Shown here: piece by piece, positions 1 through 12,600 of the stretch
Layout of the letters: every line of letters starts with the position of its first letter
Position numbering within the stretch: position 1 is the stretch's first letter
Assembly (NCBI GenBank): GCA_022702545.1
Contig: JAHRBC010000002.1
Span: 2,604,001 to 2,668,000 of the forward strand
Origin: Phycomyces nitens
Taxonomy: Eukaryota; Mucoromycota; Mucoromycetes; Mucorales; Phycomycetaceae
DNA length: 64,000 nt
Direction of reading: 5' to 3'
Translations under genes and position numbers: made by a program
Notes under the pieces: model-generated
Told to the model about the DNA's origin: nothing
The model's input: only the letters and a program-made list of their open reading frames with translations
The model's database searches: none

Positions 1-1
1 G

Positions 2-1797
2 AAGCAGCCCAAGATTTCTGATGCGCCTGCTTATGTAAAAGTCGTTCCTCGGTCGGCTCCGGTAGTAGTCGAAGAAGACAATTCGAAGCCTCCTTCAGTA
101 GAATCATGGCCTCCTTCATTACAGTAATATGATTAAATTGACAAGAAAGAAGATGCTAATGGGCTGTCAATAGACAATATGTGGAAGATGTGTTTAACAA
201 CTGTTCGGCTGATCGTAGAGATCAAGCCGAACTTGAACTGCGCAATCTGATAATTGAGAAACATAGGAAAGGGGAATTATTGACGACCGATTGGAGTGAG
301 ATGGATTTACCGAGGTAAGTTCCAAGTCCAAGGCCAAGGCAACAACGGTGGTCCTGATCATGGCTGTATAGTGCATGCCAGGCACCACTTGTAAAACGAC
401 TAAAGAAGAAAAAGTAAGGTATCAGACTCGTTTGACGTAAACGCTAATTGTGTGTGTGTGTTTTTTTTTTTGATAGTAAGAAAAAGGAAACATTTCAGCT
501 TCCTCCACTTGCTCATACGGCCGAGGAGGAAGAGAAGCGAAGGAATCGACTGAGACGGTTCCATGATGACAGTCTTGGTCGACGGACAGAGACACCTGTC
601 CCGGTTGCGATGGCCAGTGGGATGGTAAGATGGATTACGTTGTGGCAAGGTTGCTTATGGTTTTGTGTTTAGGAACCAATGGATTGGGATAAACAAACGA
701 TTATTGGAACCTCGAGTAAATTAGAGAAGCAGTACCTAAGACTCACTTCGGTAGGCCAAGTGAATTCTGGAATGAAGAAAAAAAGTGTGTTTATGAAGAG
801 TTTTTTTAGGCGCCTGATCCTTCTACGGTTCGCCCACTGGGGATTTTAAAACAAACTCTCGAGTTACTAAAAGACAAGTGGAAAGCAGAGCAGAATTACA
901 CCTATATATGTGACCAATTCAAGTCTATGCGCCAAGATCTGACCGTAAGTCAAAAGGGATTTCATGGATAGAGAATGACAAGTGTATATATATATATAAG
1001 GTTCAACGGATAAGAGATGAGTTTACGGTCCAGGTGTATGAAATACATGCTCGTATTGCACTTGAAAAGGTAAGATAAACAAACAAGATTATATATTATA
1101 TATTATAATATTATACTCATGATTTTATAGGGAGATTTGGGCGAGTATAACCAGTGTCAATCACAATTAAAACAGCTGTATACGCTTGGAATTCCTGGGA
1201 ATGTGATGGAGTTTACGGCCTACCGGATCCTCTACTTTCTCCATACCCAGAATTGGTCTGGTAAGCCAACTGATTTTATATACATAAAAAAAAAACTAAA
1301 AATCATTCAACCTCTAGACATCAACTCTATTATGGCCGAGGTGACACCTGAACAAAAGAGGGATGAAGCAGTGCAACATGCATTGCAAGTCCGTTCTTGT
1401 CTGGCTACCTGCAACTACCATCGTTTCTTTAGACTCTACACTAGTGCACCCAACATGGGGGGCTATCTTATGGATCAGTTTATCGAACGTGAAAGGGTGC
1501 AGGCATTGATTATACTGTGCAAAGCGTAAGTGGAAAATTGGTGATAACCAATTTAATGAGGGAAATACAGGATGACTAAAAACATGAGATTATAGATGTC
1601 GTCCTGATCTTCCCTTGTCATTTATTCAAACCGAACTGGCATTTGAAGATCACGAACAGTTGATAAAATTTCTGGTGGGCCAAAATGCCCATCACTTGAG
1701 ACCAGATCCCAACCTGCTTGATACAAAAGCCGCTTGTTTTGTCCTTCTCGAGAGTGCAAAGAGGTACAAGAAGATCGACATCAAGGGGCAAATGTGA
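2..1797 (+). CDS. SAC3/GANP-family protein, LENG8/Thp3-like (5' end outside window)
   Basis: This is the 3' part of a gene whose start lies left of the window; 424 residues are visible. Exons: 2-123, 174-314, 372-413, 477-624, 673-750, 810-944, 1001-1069, 1131-1260, 1318-1525, 1596-1797. The protein reads through WPPSLQQYVEDVF, a charged linker, then EPMDWDKQTIIGT, KQYLRLTSAPDPSTVRP, RQDLTVQRIRDEFTVQVYE, EFTAYRILYFL and RPDLPLSFIQTELAFE. These are hallmark blocks of the SAC3/GANP PCI-like domain as found in animal LENG8 and yeast Thp3. Family knowledge: Thp3 works with Csn12 in transcription elongation and mRNA maturation in the nucleus; a similar role here is inferred. The ending, shortly after the ELAFE helix, matches LENG8. 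The small third exon (372-413) is the least certain part. The gene faces the adaptor gene tail to tail, with 328 bases between the stops. Confidence 0.87.
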
Positions 1798-2125
1798 GAC
1801 ACAATATAAAAACAATAAATAAATAAAAAAATAAAAAACATTATAAAATATTCATAGAAAATAAAGTGAGTTTTACAGTTTTGATTTCTCATAGATGGAA
1901 TGAAAGGCAAGAAAAAATACCAATAAAATAATAAAATAATAAGAATAATAATAATAAGAATAATAATAATATACAAAGAAACAAGAGTGTTTCAAAAAAT
2001 ATATAAAATAAAATAAAAAAGACAGTGGTGGGAATAATTATAATAATAATAATAATAAAAAGGAGGGACAGGCGTGTGAAATGGCAATGAAGAAAGGAAT
2101 GTCAAGCCATCTCTCATATTTATAT
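1798..2125. other. Convergent 3' intergenic region, AT-rich
   Basis: Lies between two convergent stop codons. It holds several AATAAA-like stretches (from about 1815) that could serve as polyadenylation signals on the plus strand, and runs of AAT/ATA trinucleotides. No further coding capacity is seen. Confidence 0.6.
1916..2060. repeat. AAT/ATA-rich simple repeat
   Basis: Imperfect AAT/AATA microsatellite in the 3' intergenic region, interrupted by short AAG units. Low-complexity sequence only. Confidence 0.7.
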
Positions 2126-3757
2126 TTATATTTCCAGAAACCCTTCTGGACCCTGCCATAGGTTGATCATCACTGCTGCAGTCAAGATGATCGAGAACCG
2201 GCACCATCGCAAGACGGCCTTGAAGAGACATCGAACGAGGTGTGCTATCCTGCCAGAAACACCAAGAGATTCTTGGGGAATGGCCAGGTCACGGCATAGA
2301 TTCTCAGCATTGGGAAGATCAGGATAGAGACCGGTTGAACGAGAGTTGTCTAGTGTTATCAGCATATTGTCTTCTTGGTCCAGCAGACCTTCTTGGCTAT
2401 CATATTCGAGGAACTTCATGGCTTCGTTAATCGCTGACCGGTCGTTGATACCTACACTCGAGAGTGCTGTCTCGAGGGTATAGGCTGCCGGAGCATTGTA
2501 GAACGATGTGAGGTTTCGCTCGGCCAGAGTGGCAAAGCTTTGGAGATTTGCAAGAGAGCAAGAAGACGAAGGAGGCGAAGGAAGGTCTGGGTCAGTGATG
2601 ATCGGAAGGTCTCCCATGCCCTTGGACCATGTTGACTGGAGTTCTCCGAGCAAAGAAGTATTTCGTTCGAGGAGACTAGCCTTTACGAGACTACCCGGGT
2701 GCTCGCTTGGGGTCGGCGTGTGCTTTCCAGACCACTGGCCGCGGTCCCGTAGTTTGGACAGGACATGCCGATGGTCTTCTAGACTCTCATTGAGCTCTGC
2801 AATGTGTGTAAATTGGCGCTGGTATCCTTCCTGGAGATCCTGGTAGCCCTGTTGGGTAAATTCAAACGAGTCAAACTGCTGGCGTAGATGATTTAGGTCA
2901 TGCAGAGCACTCGTTAGGCGTTGTTTGATCGCATTCTTTGCAAACGATATAGCGGCATTTTCAGTCTCTAGACGGGCCAACTTCTCGGCCAGCTCGACAG
3001 CAATCACACTGTCGTCCTGGTCATAATGTCGTACACCTTCTGACGTTCCTCGCTCTGTCATGCGCTGTTCTCCGTTCAACTTGGCATGACGTGTGGCTGA
3101 TTCGAGCTCCTGGACCTTGACGGCTGCCTGATCAAGGCTTTCTCGTAGGCGTTCAATCTCCTGTTCGAGTTCTTCTGATTTGGCTTCGTTGGCCTCGTCC
3201 ATCTCGTTTGACTTTTGGAGAGCACGCTCAAGCATCTTTTCCATTTCTTTGTTTTTGCGTTCAAGGGTCTCTATGAGAGTCTTGCGTGCATTTTGGGTAG
3301 AAATGAAGCGCATGTCGTCCTCGTCGTCGTCGTCAATTCGTGAGGCCATGGAGATTTGCTCGAGCATTTCTGCTTCATTTTCAGCATGATAGGCCTGTGC
3401 CTGTTCAAGCAAATGTTCATACTTGGATTTGAGGGCCATGTTGTTCTCCAATAGCGATTTTCCAATTTCTGCTGCCAAAAGAAGATCTAAATATACATGG
3501 CGTGAGTATGAATGTTATTTTATTTTTGCTTCTTCTTTTTCTAAATACGCCTTACCTTTTTCTTTTTCTTTCATGGCACTATAGGCATTCTTGAGCAGGG
3601 CTACAAGATCTGCTGCAGACTTTTCGGCAACCCAAGAGATGGAAGACATAAAGGAAGAGGTGGAGAGGACGGGAGAGGCAGGCTCTGTGTCGGCATCCAT
3701 GGCTGCGCACATGCCGACGGGCGACAGAGGAGGAGGTCGTTTAGAAGTGCCCAGCAT
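2126..3757 (-). CDS. Coiled-coil protein with BICD-type CC1 box; candidate dynein adaptor with C-terminal hydrophobic segment
   Basis: Two exons, 3757-3556 and 3486-2126, encode 520 residues. The exon junction restores DLLLAAEIGKSLLENN at about residues 68-83, which is close to the CC1 box (AAxxG) by which BICD, BICDR, TRAK and Spindly adaptors bind dynein light intermediate chain. Coiled coil with an acidic insert (RIDDDDEDD) follows to about residue 310. SLLGELQ at 345-351 resembles the Spindly motif that contacts the dynactin pointed end. The C-terminus has a short hydrophobic run, FSIILTAAVMINLW, near residues 498-511 and a nine-residue tail, so it may be tail-anchored. Seen: motifs and order. 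Inferred: a membrane-bound dynein-dynactin adaptor. The start at 3757 was chosen for its family-like N-terminus; an in-frame ATG at 3841 would add a hydrophobic leader. The gene diverges from the SET gene over 346 bases. Confidence 0.75.
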
Positions 3758-4103
3758 CGACGAGGTTTGTAAGAAAGTGAAAAGTAAAGGTAAAAGGAAA
3801 GAGTTGGGAAATTGCCATGAAAGTAATAAATAATATTCCAATGGGCGGAGTCACCAAACGGCTTTCCCCACCTTGGAGAGTACCACAACTGTTGACAAGC
3901 CCTTTAAAGAATCCAACCCCATCAACTGACCATGTCCAGTCCGGGCGTTTTCCACACCCGATCAAAGCTCCCATTCCACACAATCCAAATACATGTCCCA
4001 CAAGAAGCGGAAGAAAGGCCGATGGCCAAAAATGAAAAAGGGCCAATTTAACGTCACAACAACAACATCAACAATATCAACAACAATATCAACAAACTCT
4101 TCC
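3758..4103. promoter_or_regulatory. Shared divergent promoter of the adaptor and SET genes
   Basis: A 346-base gap between divergent start codons must hold both promoters unless the upstream alternative starts (3841 on minus, 3993 on plus) are used. It includes CA-rich stretches near 4050-4095. No clear TATA box was recognised. Confidence 0.5.
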
Positions 4104-6164
4104 ATGGACAGATATCTCGACTGGATCGCCTGTCACGGAGGCACATACGCCAAACTAGACTTTAGAAGAGGTACTTGTCCACCACTCAAGCCTGATTCAC
4201 AACAATCCAGACCAGGAAACAAATGGCACGGTCCATGCCACCCAAACCGTCTATCCAAACGACACATTTGCAACCGTGCCATTCAAGATCACCATTACCG
4301 AAAAGGTCGCCCGAAAGGCCTTTCCAGATCTACAAGACGTTTCTTGCCGCAATGTGATGGCCTTGTTTGTAGCCCACCAGACTTTATTGGGCGATCAGTC
4401 GTTTTATGCACCTTACCTCGATATTCTCCCAAGGCAGATCTCGACTCCATTCTTCTGGGATGACGAAGATCTTGGTTACCTTGACCAGACCAACCTTGCT
4501 ACTGCTGTGCGGGAAAGAAGGCAGAATATCTTTAATGACTATGAGGCATTGTTGCCCAGACTAGGCGAATTGAGGACCAAGATTACATGGTAAGTCCAAG
4601 ACTTTGGGTGGACTTGCTGACCCAGAATCACAGGGAATTGTTCTTGTGGGCCTATACCGTATTGACCTCCAGAGCCTTTCCGTATACACTAATTGATCCT
4701 ACCCACACTGAACCCTCTGAAGTTCTATTTCCACTTGTGGACGCACTGAACCATAAGCCAAACACAAAGATAACCTGGGTTCGAAGTGGAGATGACCAGA
4801 CCGGATCTCTGTCGTTTGTCTCTGGCCAGGTGTTTGGGGCTGGCGAAGAGATGTTTAATAACTATGGTCCAAAGGTACTCGTCAACTTGTTTGCATTTCA
4901 CGCGTCTTGTTTTTAATAAATGTCTTATTGTTCGTTAGTCCAATGAAGAATGTAAGTTTGGGATGTACATGTGTGGCATAAAACGGGACTTTAATATTAT
5001 TGTAGTACTCTTGGGTTACGGTTTCTGCTTTGAGGTGAGATAAGGAACTCCAGAAAGAGGTCTAAAGATGTTCCATTAGACAAACGAGCATGATCATGTG
5101 GCGCTCAAGCCAAACTTTTCTCGAGATCCAAACAGCCAAGTTAAACTAGAGATCTTGAAGCAATGTCACATTGAGTCTGGCAATCCTGACCCACTAACCT
5201 TCTATGTTCACCGTCAACATATTCCTTCAATGTTCCTCAAGCTTATGCGTGTGCTGGTCATGAACCAGGCAGAGGCAGATATCTATTCTCAATGCAGAGA
5301 CCCTCAGCTACTCGAGTGGGTTGGCTATCGAAATGAACTGGCCATGGTTGCCATGACTTGTGCCCTCTTGCAAAGTCGACTGAACGCAATCCGGGCCGTC
5401 GTACTAAACAGAGATACCACGCGCTGGGTGCAGAGATGTGCATTGATGTATAGAGACGGTAATGAAACCATATTTTACATCAATGATATCAAACCAAAAC
5501 AAATCACAAGCAGCTTATCATCATCATTAACCCGCAGGCCAGGAACAGATCCTAGCCCTCACGTTGGTTTCCATGGAGAATCTCAAACAAACCATATTCA
5601 AGAAAATGGCACGTGACAAGAAGCTAGGGCGCATAGCCCCGGTGGCACCTTTTGTAGATTATCTTAACCCAGGATATTTCAAATCACTGACCTATCCTGA
5701 TCTGGAGTCAGGCCTGGTGATGATGGATTCTGTGGTCATTACACTTGGCCAATTACTGCGCGACAGAAAGTTCAAGTCTGTTATTGATCAGCTGTTTGAA
5801 GACATTCAGGAGGAGGAAGACGTCGTTTGGATGATTGCACTGTTGCATGAACGGTCAAAGAGCGACAGTCCATGGAAGCAATTCTTTGAAAAGACGTCGA
5901 GGTAGACCAAATACTCAGTCTTACTTTTCCTGACCCTTTTTTCTTTTTTTTTCTTTTTGTGTGTATGTGTCTAGAGCATATCTTCAGGAACAACCAGAGC
6001 TTGAAGAATTAAACGATCTTCACGAATCACTTTTCCCTGCCTTCTCAGACGCCTTTCCTGCTATATTTGATCCCCAGGATTACACAGTCCAGTTATTTGG
6101 TTGGGCAGACATGGTGATTAATAATTACACAATAGACAATCCTCTCTGTGTTGTACCTCTTTGA
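4104..6164 (+). CDS. SET-domain protein lysine methyltransferase, Efm1/Rkm1-like
   Basis: Eight exons: 4104-4170, 4211-4589, 4634-4874, 4939-4951, 5006-5034, 5080-5458, 5538-5901, 5975-6164; 553 residues. The start MDRYLDWIACHGG fits the opening of the SETD3/Efm1/Rkm1 class; an in-frame ATG at 3993 would only add low-complexity sequence. SET motifs in order: the W...SRAF block, the FPLVDALNH catalytic motif, FNNYGPKSNEELLLGYGF, then NEHDHVALK. The family methylates lysines on ribosomal proteins or elongation factors; the substrate here cannot be told. The C-terminal 200 residues resemble a second SET N-lobe (LLHERSKSDSPWKQF, FGWADMVINN) but lack the NH and tyrosine motifs. A 13-base and a 29-base exon encode the SNEELLLGYGF segment. 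Possible cytosolic ribosome/eEF1A-modifying enzyme. Confidence 0.87.
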
Positions 6165-6631
6165 GGGTTCAAATCTATCCAGTAAAGATATAATAGTTGA
6201 TGCTGGACATCTCGGCAAAAGATATATTATTCCGAACCTGTTCATCTTTAGAGTGATGAAATAAAGGCAACCCATGCCCTCTTTTTATACAAACCGGTAT
6301 CCGTAACCAAAAGTGTCTTTCTTTCTTTTTTCTGCTGTATTATGGGCTCGAGACGTTGAACCACAAAATTCAACGCGTAGAATGCAAGGATAAACTATGT
6401 CCGAATAACCATGACAACGTGTGCGAATGTTACACCATCCTATATTTTCCTATTTTGGTAGTCGTCCCTTGAGCACACACTTTTTTTTTTCCTCTTCCTC
6501 TTCCTCTTCTTTTACCCTGGCTGAATAACGAGGCTCATGAGCTTCAGCCTTTTATTCCTACCTATCCACTACTCCCCCCAATCGCACTCATTTACTCTCT
6601 TTTAATCAGATCGCCATAGAGAGACAGTACA
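6165..6631. promoter_or_regulatory. Intergenic/promoter region upstream of BLTP2
   Basis: Head-to-tail spacer. It contains a strong pyrimidine tract at about 6481-6520 (T-run followed by CCTCTT repeats) and a CT-rich leader to the ATG at 6632. This is typical of a fungal core promoter; no TATA box recognised. Confidence 0.45.
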
Positions 6632-9600
6632 ATGTCTCTGAGCGTAAACCAGTATGGACTACTGATGGTCAGCCTCGTGGTCATCTTTTGTCTACTAGGC
6701 TGGACAATTCGCAGGATTCTCGACTCTCGCTTCCATATTCAGCTTGGTCATCTCGGATTCTTTTCGGTCACTGACATTGGCTACCAACAGACTAAAGACG
6801 ATCAACCTATACTATCACTTGATGTTGGAAAGATCAAGATTCGAATGAAGAAACCCGGCTGGAATGTCACAACGCCATGGATCACAATTCATCTATCTGA
6901 CATTCAGTTTAGTATCCACAATCTAGAAGAATTTCGAGCCTCAAGACGAGTACGCAATAGACCAAGTGGACTCAATAGACGTATATCTATGCTCAATCAA
7001 TCACTCAAGCATATTCCCTGGTGGTATTCGCTTTCGATTGTAAAGCACATTCTCAAGTTTACCTCGGCAATTCCTGCCCAGTTGATCATGAACGGCATTG
7101 CCAACTATGTAGCCATTCAATTTGACAATTGTCGTATGAGTATCGGCAATGAATGTTGCCTCTCCATCGATCAGCTCACTGTTCAATCGACTCTTTTTTC
7201 CGCCCTTCTCGCCAAAACACCCCAATCACCCGGCCACCTGTCCCTCAACGACTACCACCAGCTCCATTCCCTAAAGTGCGCTGACCATCTATTCCGAGAA
7301 AAGTTCTTTGAGATTGCTGTTGACTTTGGGACAATTAGACTTGTTGGCGATGAATCAAAAGATGCTCTACTTATTCCCTCTGGAACCAAACTGGCCATCT
7401 CATTTCATCTTTCAGCCGGGTGTTTGACGCTCAAGGAAGTCGATGTTAGTCTCCAGGTGACGCCGGTTCAAATACATCTCGATTGCCTGTCCAAGCTGCA
7501 GACTAGACTTACCCCGGATTCAAACGAAAAAAGCTTGAGCGATTTTTCAAATGCTGAAGCCAAGAATGGAAAGACAAGGCGAGCCAGCTCACTTTTTCTA
7601 AAGTCATTTTCGTTTTGTCTTGATCATCTTTCAATCACCTATGATGATCCATTGATGAACCTCTATAGTCTGCTGTACGTACAGTCAATACAAGCAAATG
7701 TAACATCTGAACAGACAAATTGCCAAGTGGGACGCACATACACAGCCTCCATTAGAGAAACCGGATTGAAACTCATGGACGCACCAATATCTCTAGAGAC
7801 CAATTCAACCCAGATCATTGCTCTACCTCTTCTTCATATCACCGCCAATACCAATTCCGAAGGTGCCCACCACGAGAAGTTTGCAACACAGTCTGCACTT
7901 AGAGCCCCCTTGTCCTTCAAGTCTCGCAACTACCATCTCAAAGCAAATGCAACTTTAAGGGCACTGGCATTCACAATCGACACCACCAAACTCGACCTCA
8001 TACGGCACATTGGATCTGCCAAAACAAACACGACCAAGCAGAATAGAAATCCTCGGCCCATCGCCATGCCTAGTTTGGAACTCAGCCTTCACCTGGACTC
8101 ACCCTCACTAAGCTTTTTGGCAGAGGACACGGACAGGAACACAAGAGTCTGTGCACAAGAAATAGTGGTTGATCTGTCTGGAAAGTACGTTGCGTACAAC
8201 AGAAAGTCAAAGCCTTTGCCTTGCTCGCCAGACATACCCTTTGCATCGGATCCCAGAGCAAATTCACCAACCCTTCGCAAACGAAACTCAATGCGACCGT
8301 GGTCTCTTTTGTTCCAGAGGCCATGGCATTCAAAAGAATCCGAGGAGAATGAAGAGGTATTGGACGTCGATTGGGTTTATTCCATGGTTGCCAAGAGCAC
8401 GCTTGGAAAACTTGCTTTAAAGCAAACATGCGAGCTATCAGAACCTGTTTTTTGCTTGGAAAAGATCACGTCCATGGCCACCACCCAGCTAAAGACCACA
8501 GAGGTCATGGAGAACTTTCAAGTGGTACCAGATATGGGGGTTATTGATTGCGAGGTGATTCTAGACAAACCAGTGTTGAATACATGGACATGTATAGGAG
8601 ACCGACTTGCATATGTGCATTGGCTACATGAGATTGCAAAAGCATGGAAACAGACCAAGCCAGAATCGACCGAACCCCTTGAAAAGCCGCTGGATCTTGA
8701 ATGGACAAAAAGGTTGAAGTTTTCCTTGGTCATTACTGGCACAACAATTCTTGCAGAAGCCGTTGATCCGGGCACAAAGGGAACCGGGGACCAGAAGCCA
8801 GGCTATATTGACAATAGACCCGAGAAAGACGTCCTTGTGTCGTTCTGGGGTAGTGTGGAAAAGCTGTCGGTTTCGTTCAAGGGAGCACATGTACTTGGAC
8901 AGGCCAAGAGGACCAACCATCGACACAGCCTTAGTACTGGATCAAACAATATTCCTGGTGACCCTAATCAAGAAGGATTTATCAAACGACTGGGATCATT
9001 CAAGGTGTCTATACAAAATGCATCGGTGAAAAGAGAATTTCGATCAGCAAATGAGCCAAAAAAGACATCTCCAGAGAATAGCAAGCTTTTGGGATGGGTG
9101 TCAAAGGCCAATGCCAGACTGGATATTTACGTAGAAACAGGCCTGCTGTGCATTCGGCCTGATATTGTCATTAAGAAGACGGGTATACACTACTCTCTCG
9201 AGAACCACTTTGCATCTCTCATGTTTTTGCAGGCATTAAGAAAGATACAGGAAATTATAAAGAAACCTCGGTCCAATAAACCCAAACGCTTCAAGATTCA
9301 AAGAGTTCAATGCCAACTTAATCGAAACGATATCCATGTCCACCTCCCAAACAACACCCCTCTCTATTTACGCATCGATGGTCTAAAGACACAATGGCAG
9401 GATACGCAACTTATGGGTCCAGTGATGGTCATTCGCAATCTAATGGTATTTGGTGCCGGAGTAGACGATCCCAGTCGATGGGATCAACTCTTGGAAGCCG
9501 ACAATCTTGACATTACCCTCCAGAATGCTATGGTCAACCCCTCCGATGGTCATCAGCTAAAGGTTTCCAAGCTTTATTTCAGAATACCATATCGGTTTAT

Positions 9601-12600
9601 CATGGCTGATATTGTCGATAATGCACTCAACATGGTCAAGGCTATCAAGGCCCTTCGTTCTCGTTTTGCATGTGGTGAACCCTTGACATTCTTTGGTCCC
9701 AAGATCAGCCCAAATCCACTCGGTATTCCTAGGATTAGTATTGTCTGTGATACTTTTACAATGGAACTTGAGGACGATCCATTTGAGGCACGACTGCGCA
9801 AGATCTTGAGAACAGGTACACTTGAGCAGGCTAGTCGTCTTGCATTGGAAGAAGCGTTTGAGGCCAAGGTGCGGTCAATCACTGAAACAAACGATAGTGC
9901 CGAGACAGAGGCTCGTGTTAATGAAGCACAGCAAGGCCTCCAGAGCCACAATTCAAATTCATGGATAAAGAAGATCAACTTTATGGTTCAAAAGGAGACG
10001 GCGGCTTATGATAAATGGAGGCAGTCGAATTACAGGAACCCAACCTCTGAGGCTTACGACGATATTTATGATGAGCTGGCCAACAACACATCCAAGATAT
10101 CATCTCTGTTTCGCATCAGTATTATTCCTTTACCGAGATCGCCTCCCCTCTTGAATATCACCATACTCCAGACAACATGCAAGTTCAGTCAGCCCAACTT
10201 TCCCTTGGAAGAGACCCGGCAGTTTGTGCATAAGAACGGAAAGGGTATCCCAGTAGACACCCAGTTCTCTACCCTTGTACCCTTTCATGTCGAATGGAGG
10301 GCAGGAAAGACATGGATGCAGATCAGAGACTATCCCATTCCCCTTGTACATGTACCCCCACCCGCTGCAATTGATGATTCTAAACCAGCGTGGCTTCTCT
10401 CTGGCGATTATGTTTTTGGTGACGAACTAGGTGATCTAGATGCGACTCGATCCATCAATGTCTTGGTTGTAGATCAAGAGAACATTAGCTATTCTCTTGA
10501 TATCGCAAGGACCAGCACACCACCAAAGTTTTATTCGATTGTTGATATAAAGGTCTTTACCCAAAGCATGACGAGCTTCTGTTGGTCCACTTCGTACCAA
10601 CCTGCCATTCAAGATATAACCGGTGCTCTTGATAATCTGACACGTCCACCCATCGACCCCTCACCAAAAGTTGGGTTCTGGGATAAACTTCGGCTTATGA
10701 TCCATACCAAAGCCAAGATTGGGTTTGTTGGAGGAGGTGATGTTACGTGTGTGATGAAGGGAACAAGGAATCCATATGAAATGAGTGACAAGGGCTTTGG
10801 AATGGCCATGGCTTGGCGCAAACAGGTCGAATGGTACATTGGACATGACAATCCACAAGGAGAGTTTATGCAGCTATTGAGTCGTGACTATGCACTTGGT
10901 GTTCCTGACTTGCTTCGTGGAGGATATGCATTCCTAAACCTGCTACCAGAAGGACAACCCCAGTATGAAGCCAGCATCTTGTCGTCTGGATCCACATCCA
11001 GTGGTGCTAGTTCAAGGCATGGACGTCCATATGCCTGGATTGACTCTCAGGACCAACTCCCAGACATGTCCGAAGATGAAAAAGAGATGCGGTTTTCCAA
11101 GACTGTCTTGAAGCTATCTGGTGGTATTTGCATGGGTATCGGCTGTCATTTAGAGCGAGTATGTTCTCCAAATGCTGACAAGTGCGATTGTCAAGGGAAA
11201 TCAATGGAAGATCGCAAATGCCGTCTTCTCCATTTCTTGCCCCATTACAATGTTAAATTCATGACACCTGGTGCAGTTGAGAAACTAGAGGATCCAAAGG
11301 TAAGCAATTGGCAGCCCAAAGCAACTATTTAACCACTTATATTTACTATAGAACTATGATGCCTATGCTGGTTTCCGTTCTCATTTCATTCACTTTTCCA
11401 TCAGTATTGTGAAGCTAAAGATTGAAGAAGACAAGGAGTCTGATGATGCGGTCTCTATGAATTCCATGCACTTGACTCCAAACACTCTTGATCATTTTGG
11501 TGCTTGGTTCAGATTATTTGGTGGTGCAATGAATTACCCAACCCGTAGTGGCACACTCTATCCAAAACTAGATGTCCGGCCGACAAAGAAGTTTAGCAAA
11601 CACATGAGTACAATGAAGTACAAAATTATGGTTGCCCCACTTATGATAGGCTATTTTTGTAAGGATGAGAATGAGCCTGGGAGCAATCTATCTGTCGACG
11701 ATCTAGGCGACTGTGTTGGTCTCAAGGCTCTTGTGAGCAGCTTTAGTGTCGACATGCACCAGCGTAGAGAGGTTCTCCCGCAGACGGCTTGTGATGTCGA
11801 TAACAAGCAACTCAAGGCAAACTGGCCCTTGCATGAAGCAGAGTTGCAATTGAAGAATGTGGATATGAGGGCAGTCAGAGTCAGTTACAGGAAAAAGGAG
11901 TCGGTGGAAGATATCATTGAAGGCTCTGGGTTGCCATCAAATGCTATGGATGCCTCGAGTGTATCTAGCAGTGATAGCAGTCGAGCAGATTGTTTTGACG
12001 ATTGCGATGAAAAGTCGACTGAAGATAGCTCACCTCCAGAGTGGGTAGATTTTGATGATTTTGTGGAGCTACACATGCCAACACCTGAAGTCTTGCCAAA
12101 GGTCCAAGTGTTGCCCTTTGCCTTTTCCCCCTATATCTACTATCTCAAACAAAATAACCGTGATGATGTGGAGAAATATCGATACTTGCACAAGACACAC
12201 GACTGTATACTGGGCACTGCTGTTGGTGAGTTTTTCTCTTCTTCTTCTTTTTTTGTGATAAAGATTGATGCTAAGTGGCTGAGGATCATGTTTCCCTATG
12301 TAGATACCCGCGAAGTACAAATGTCTCTTTTACGTGAACGTAGTGACAATATTGATCTTCAAATTCGCAAGCACCAAGCTCGTCTCCACAATGTAGAATC
12401 CAGGCTTTCTGGTCGTACAGATGACAATGATTTGCTCAACGAGGTAAATTACTCTATTGATACACCAAATATAGGTCCAATGCCTTATACTTTCTCTCTA
12501 GTCGCGTGCCATTGTCGAAAAGACGGAGATGTTGTTTGAAAAGCGAGGAATATTACAGCGCTATCTAAAAGAGCTCTCGACTCAGTCAATGCCAAATGTA

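Noticed and set aside
3758..3841. Upstream ATG at 3841 adding a hydrophobic N-terminus to the adaptor
   Set aside because: The added residues look like translated leader, and the related adaptors have no signal peptide before the CC1 box.
12226..12303. In-frame reading of this stretch as BLTP2 protein
   Set aside because: It adds a Phe/Ser-rich insert into a conserved block; splicing it as a GT-AG intron restores CILGTAVDTREVQ, so it was treated as an intron, though retention cannot be excluded.
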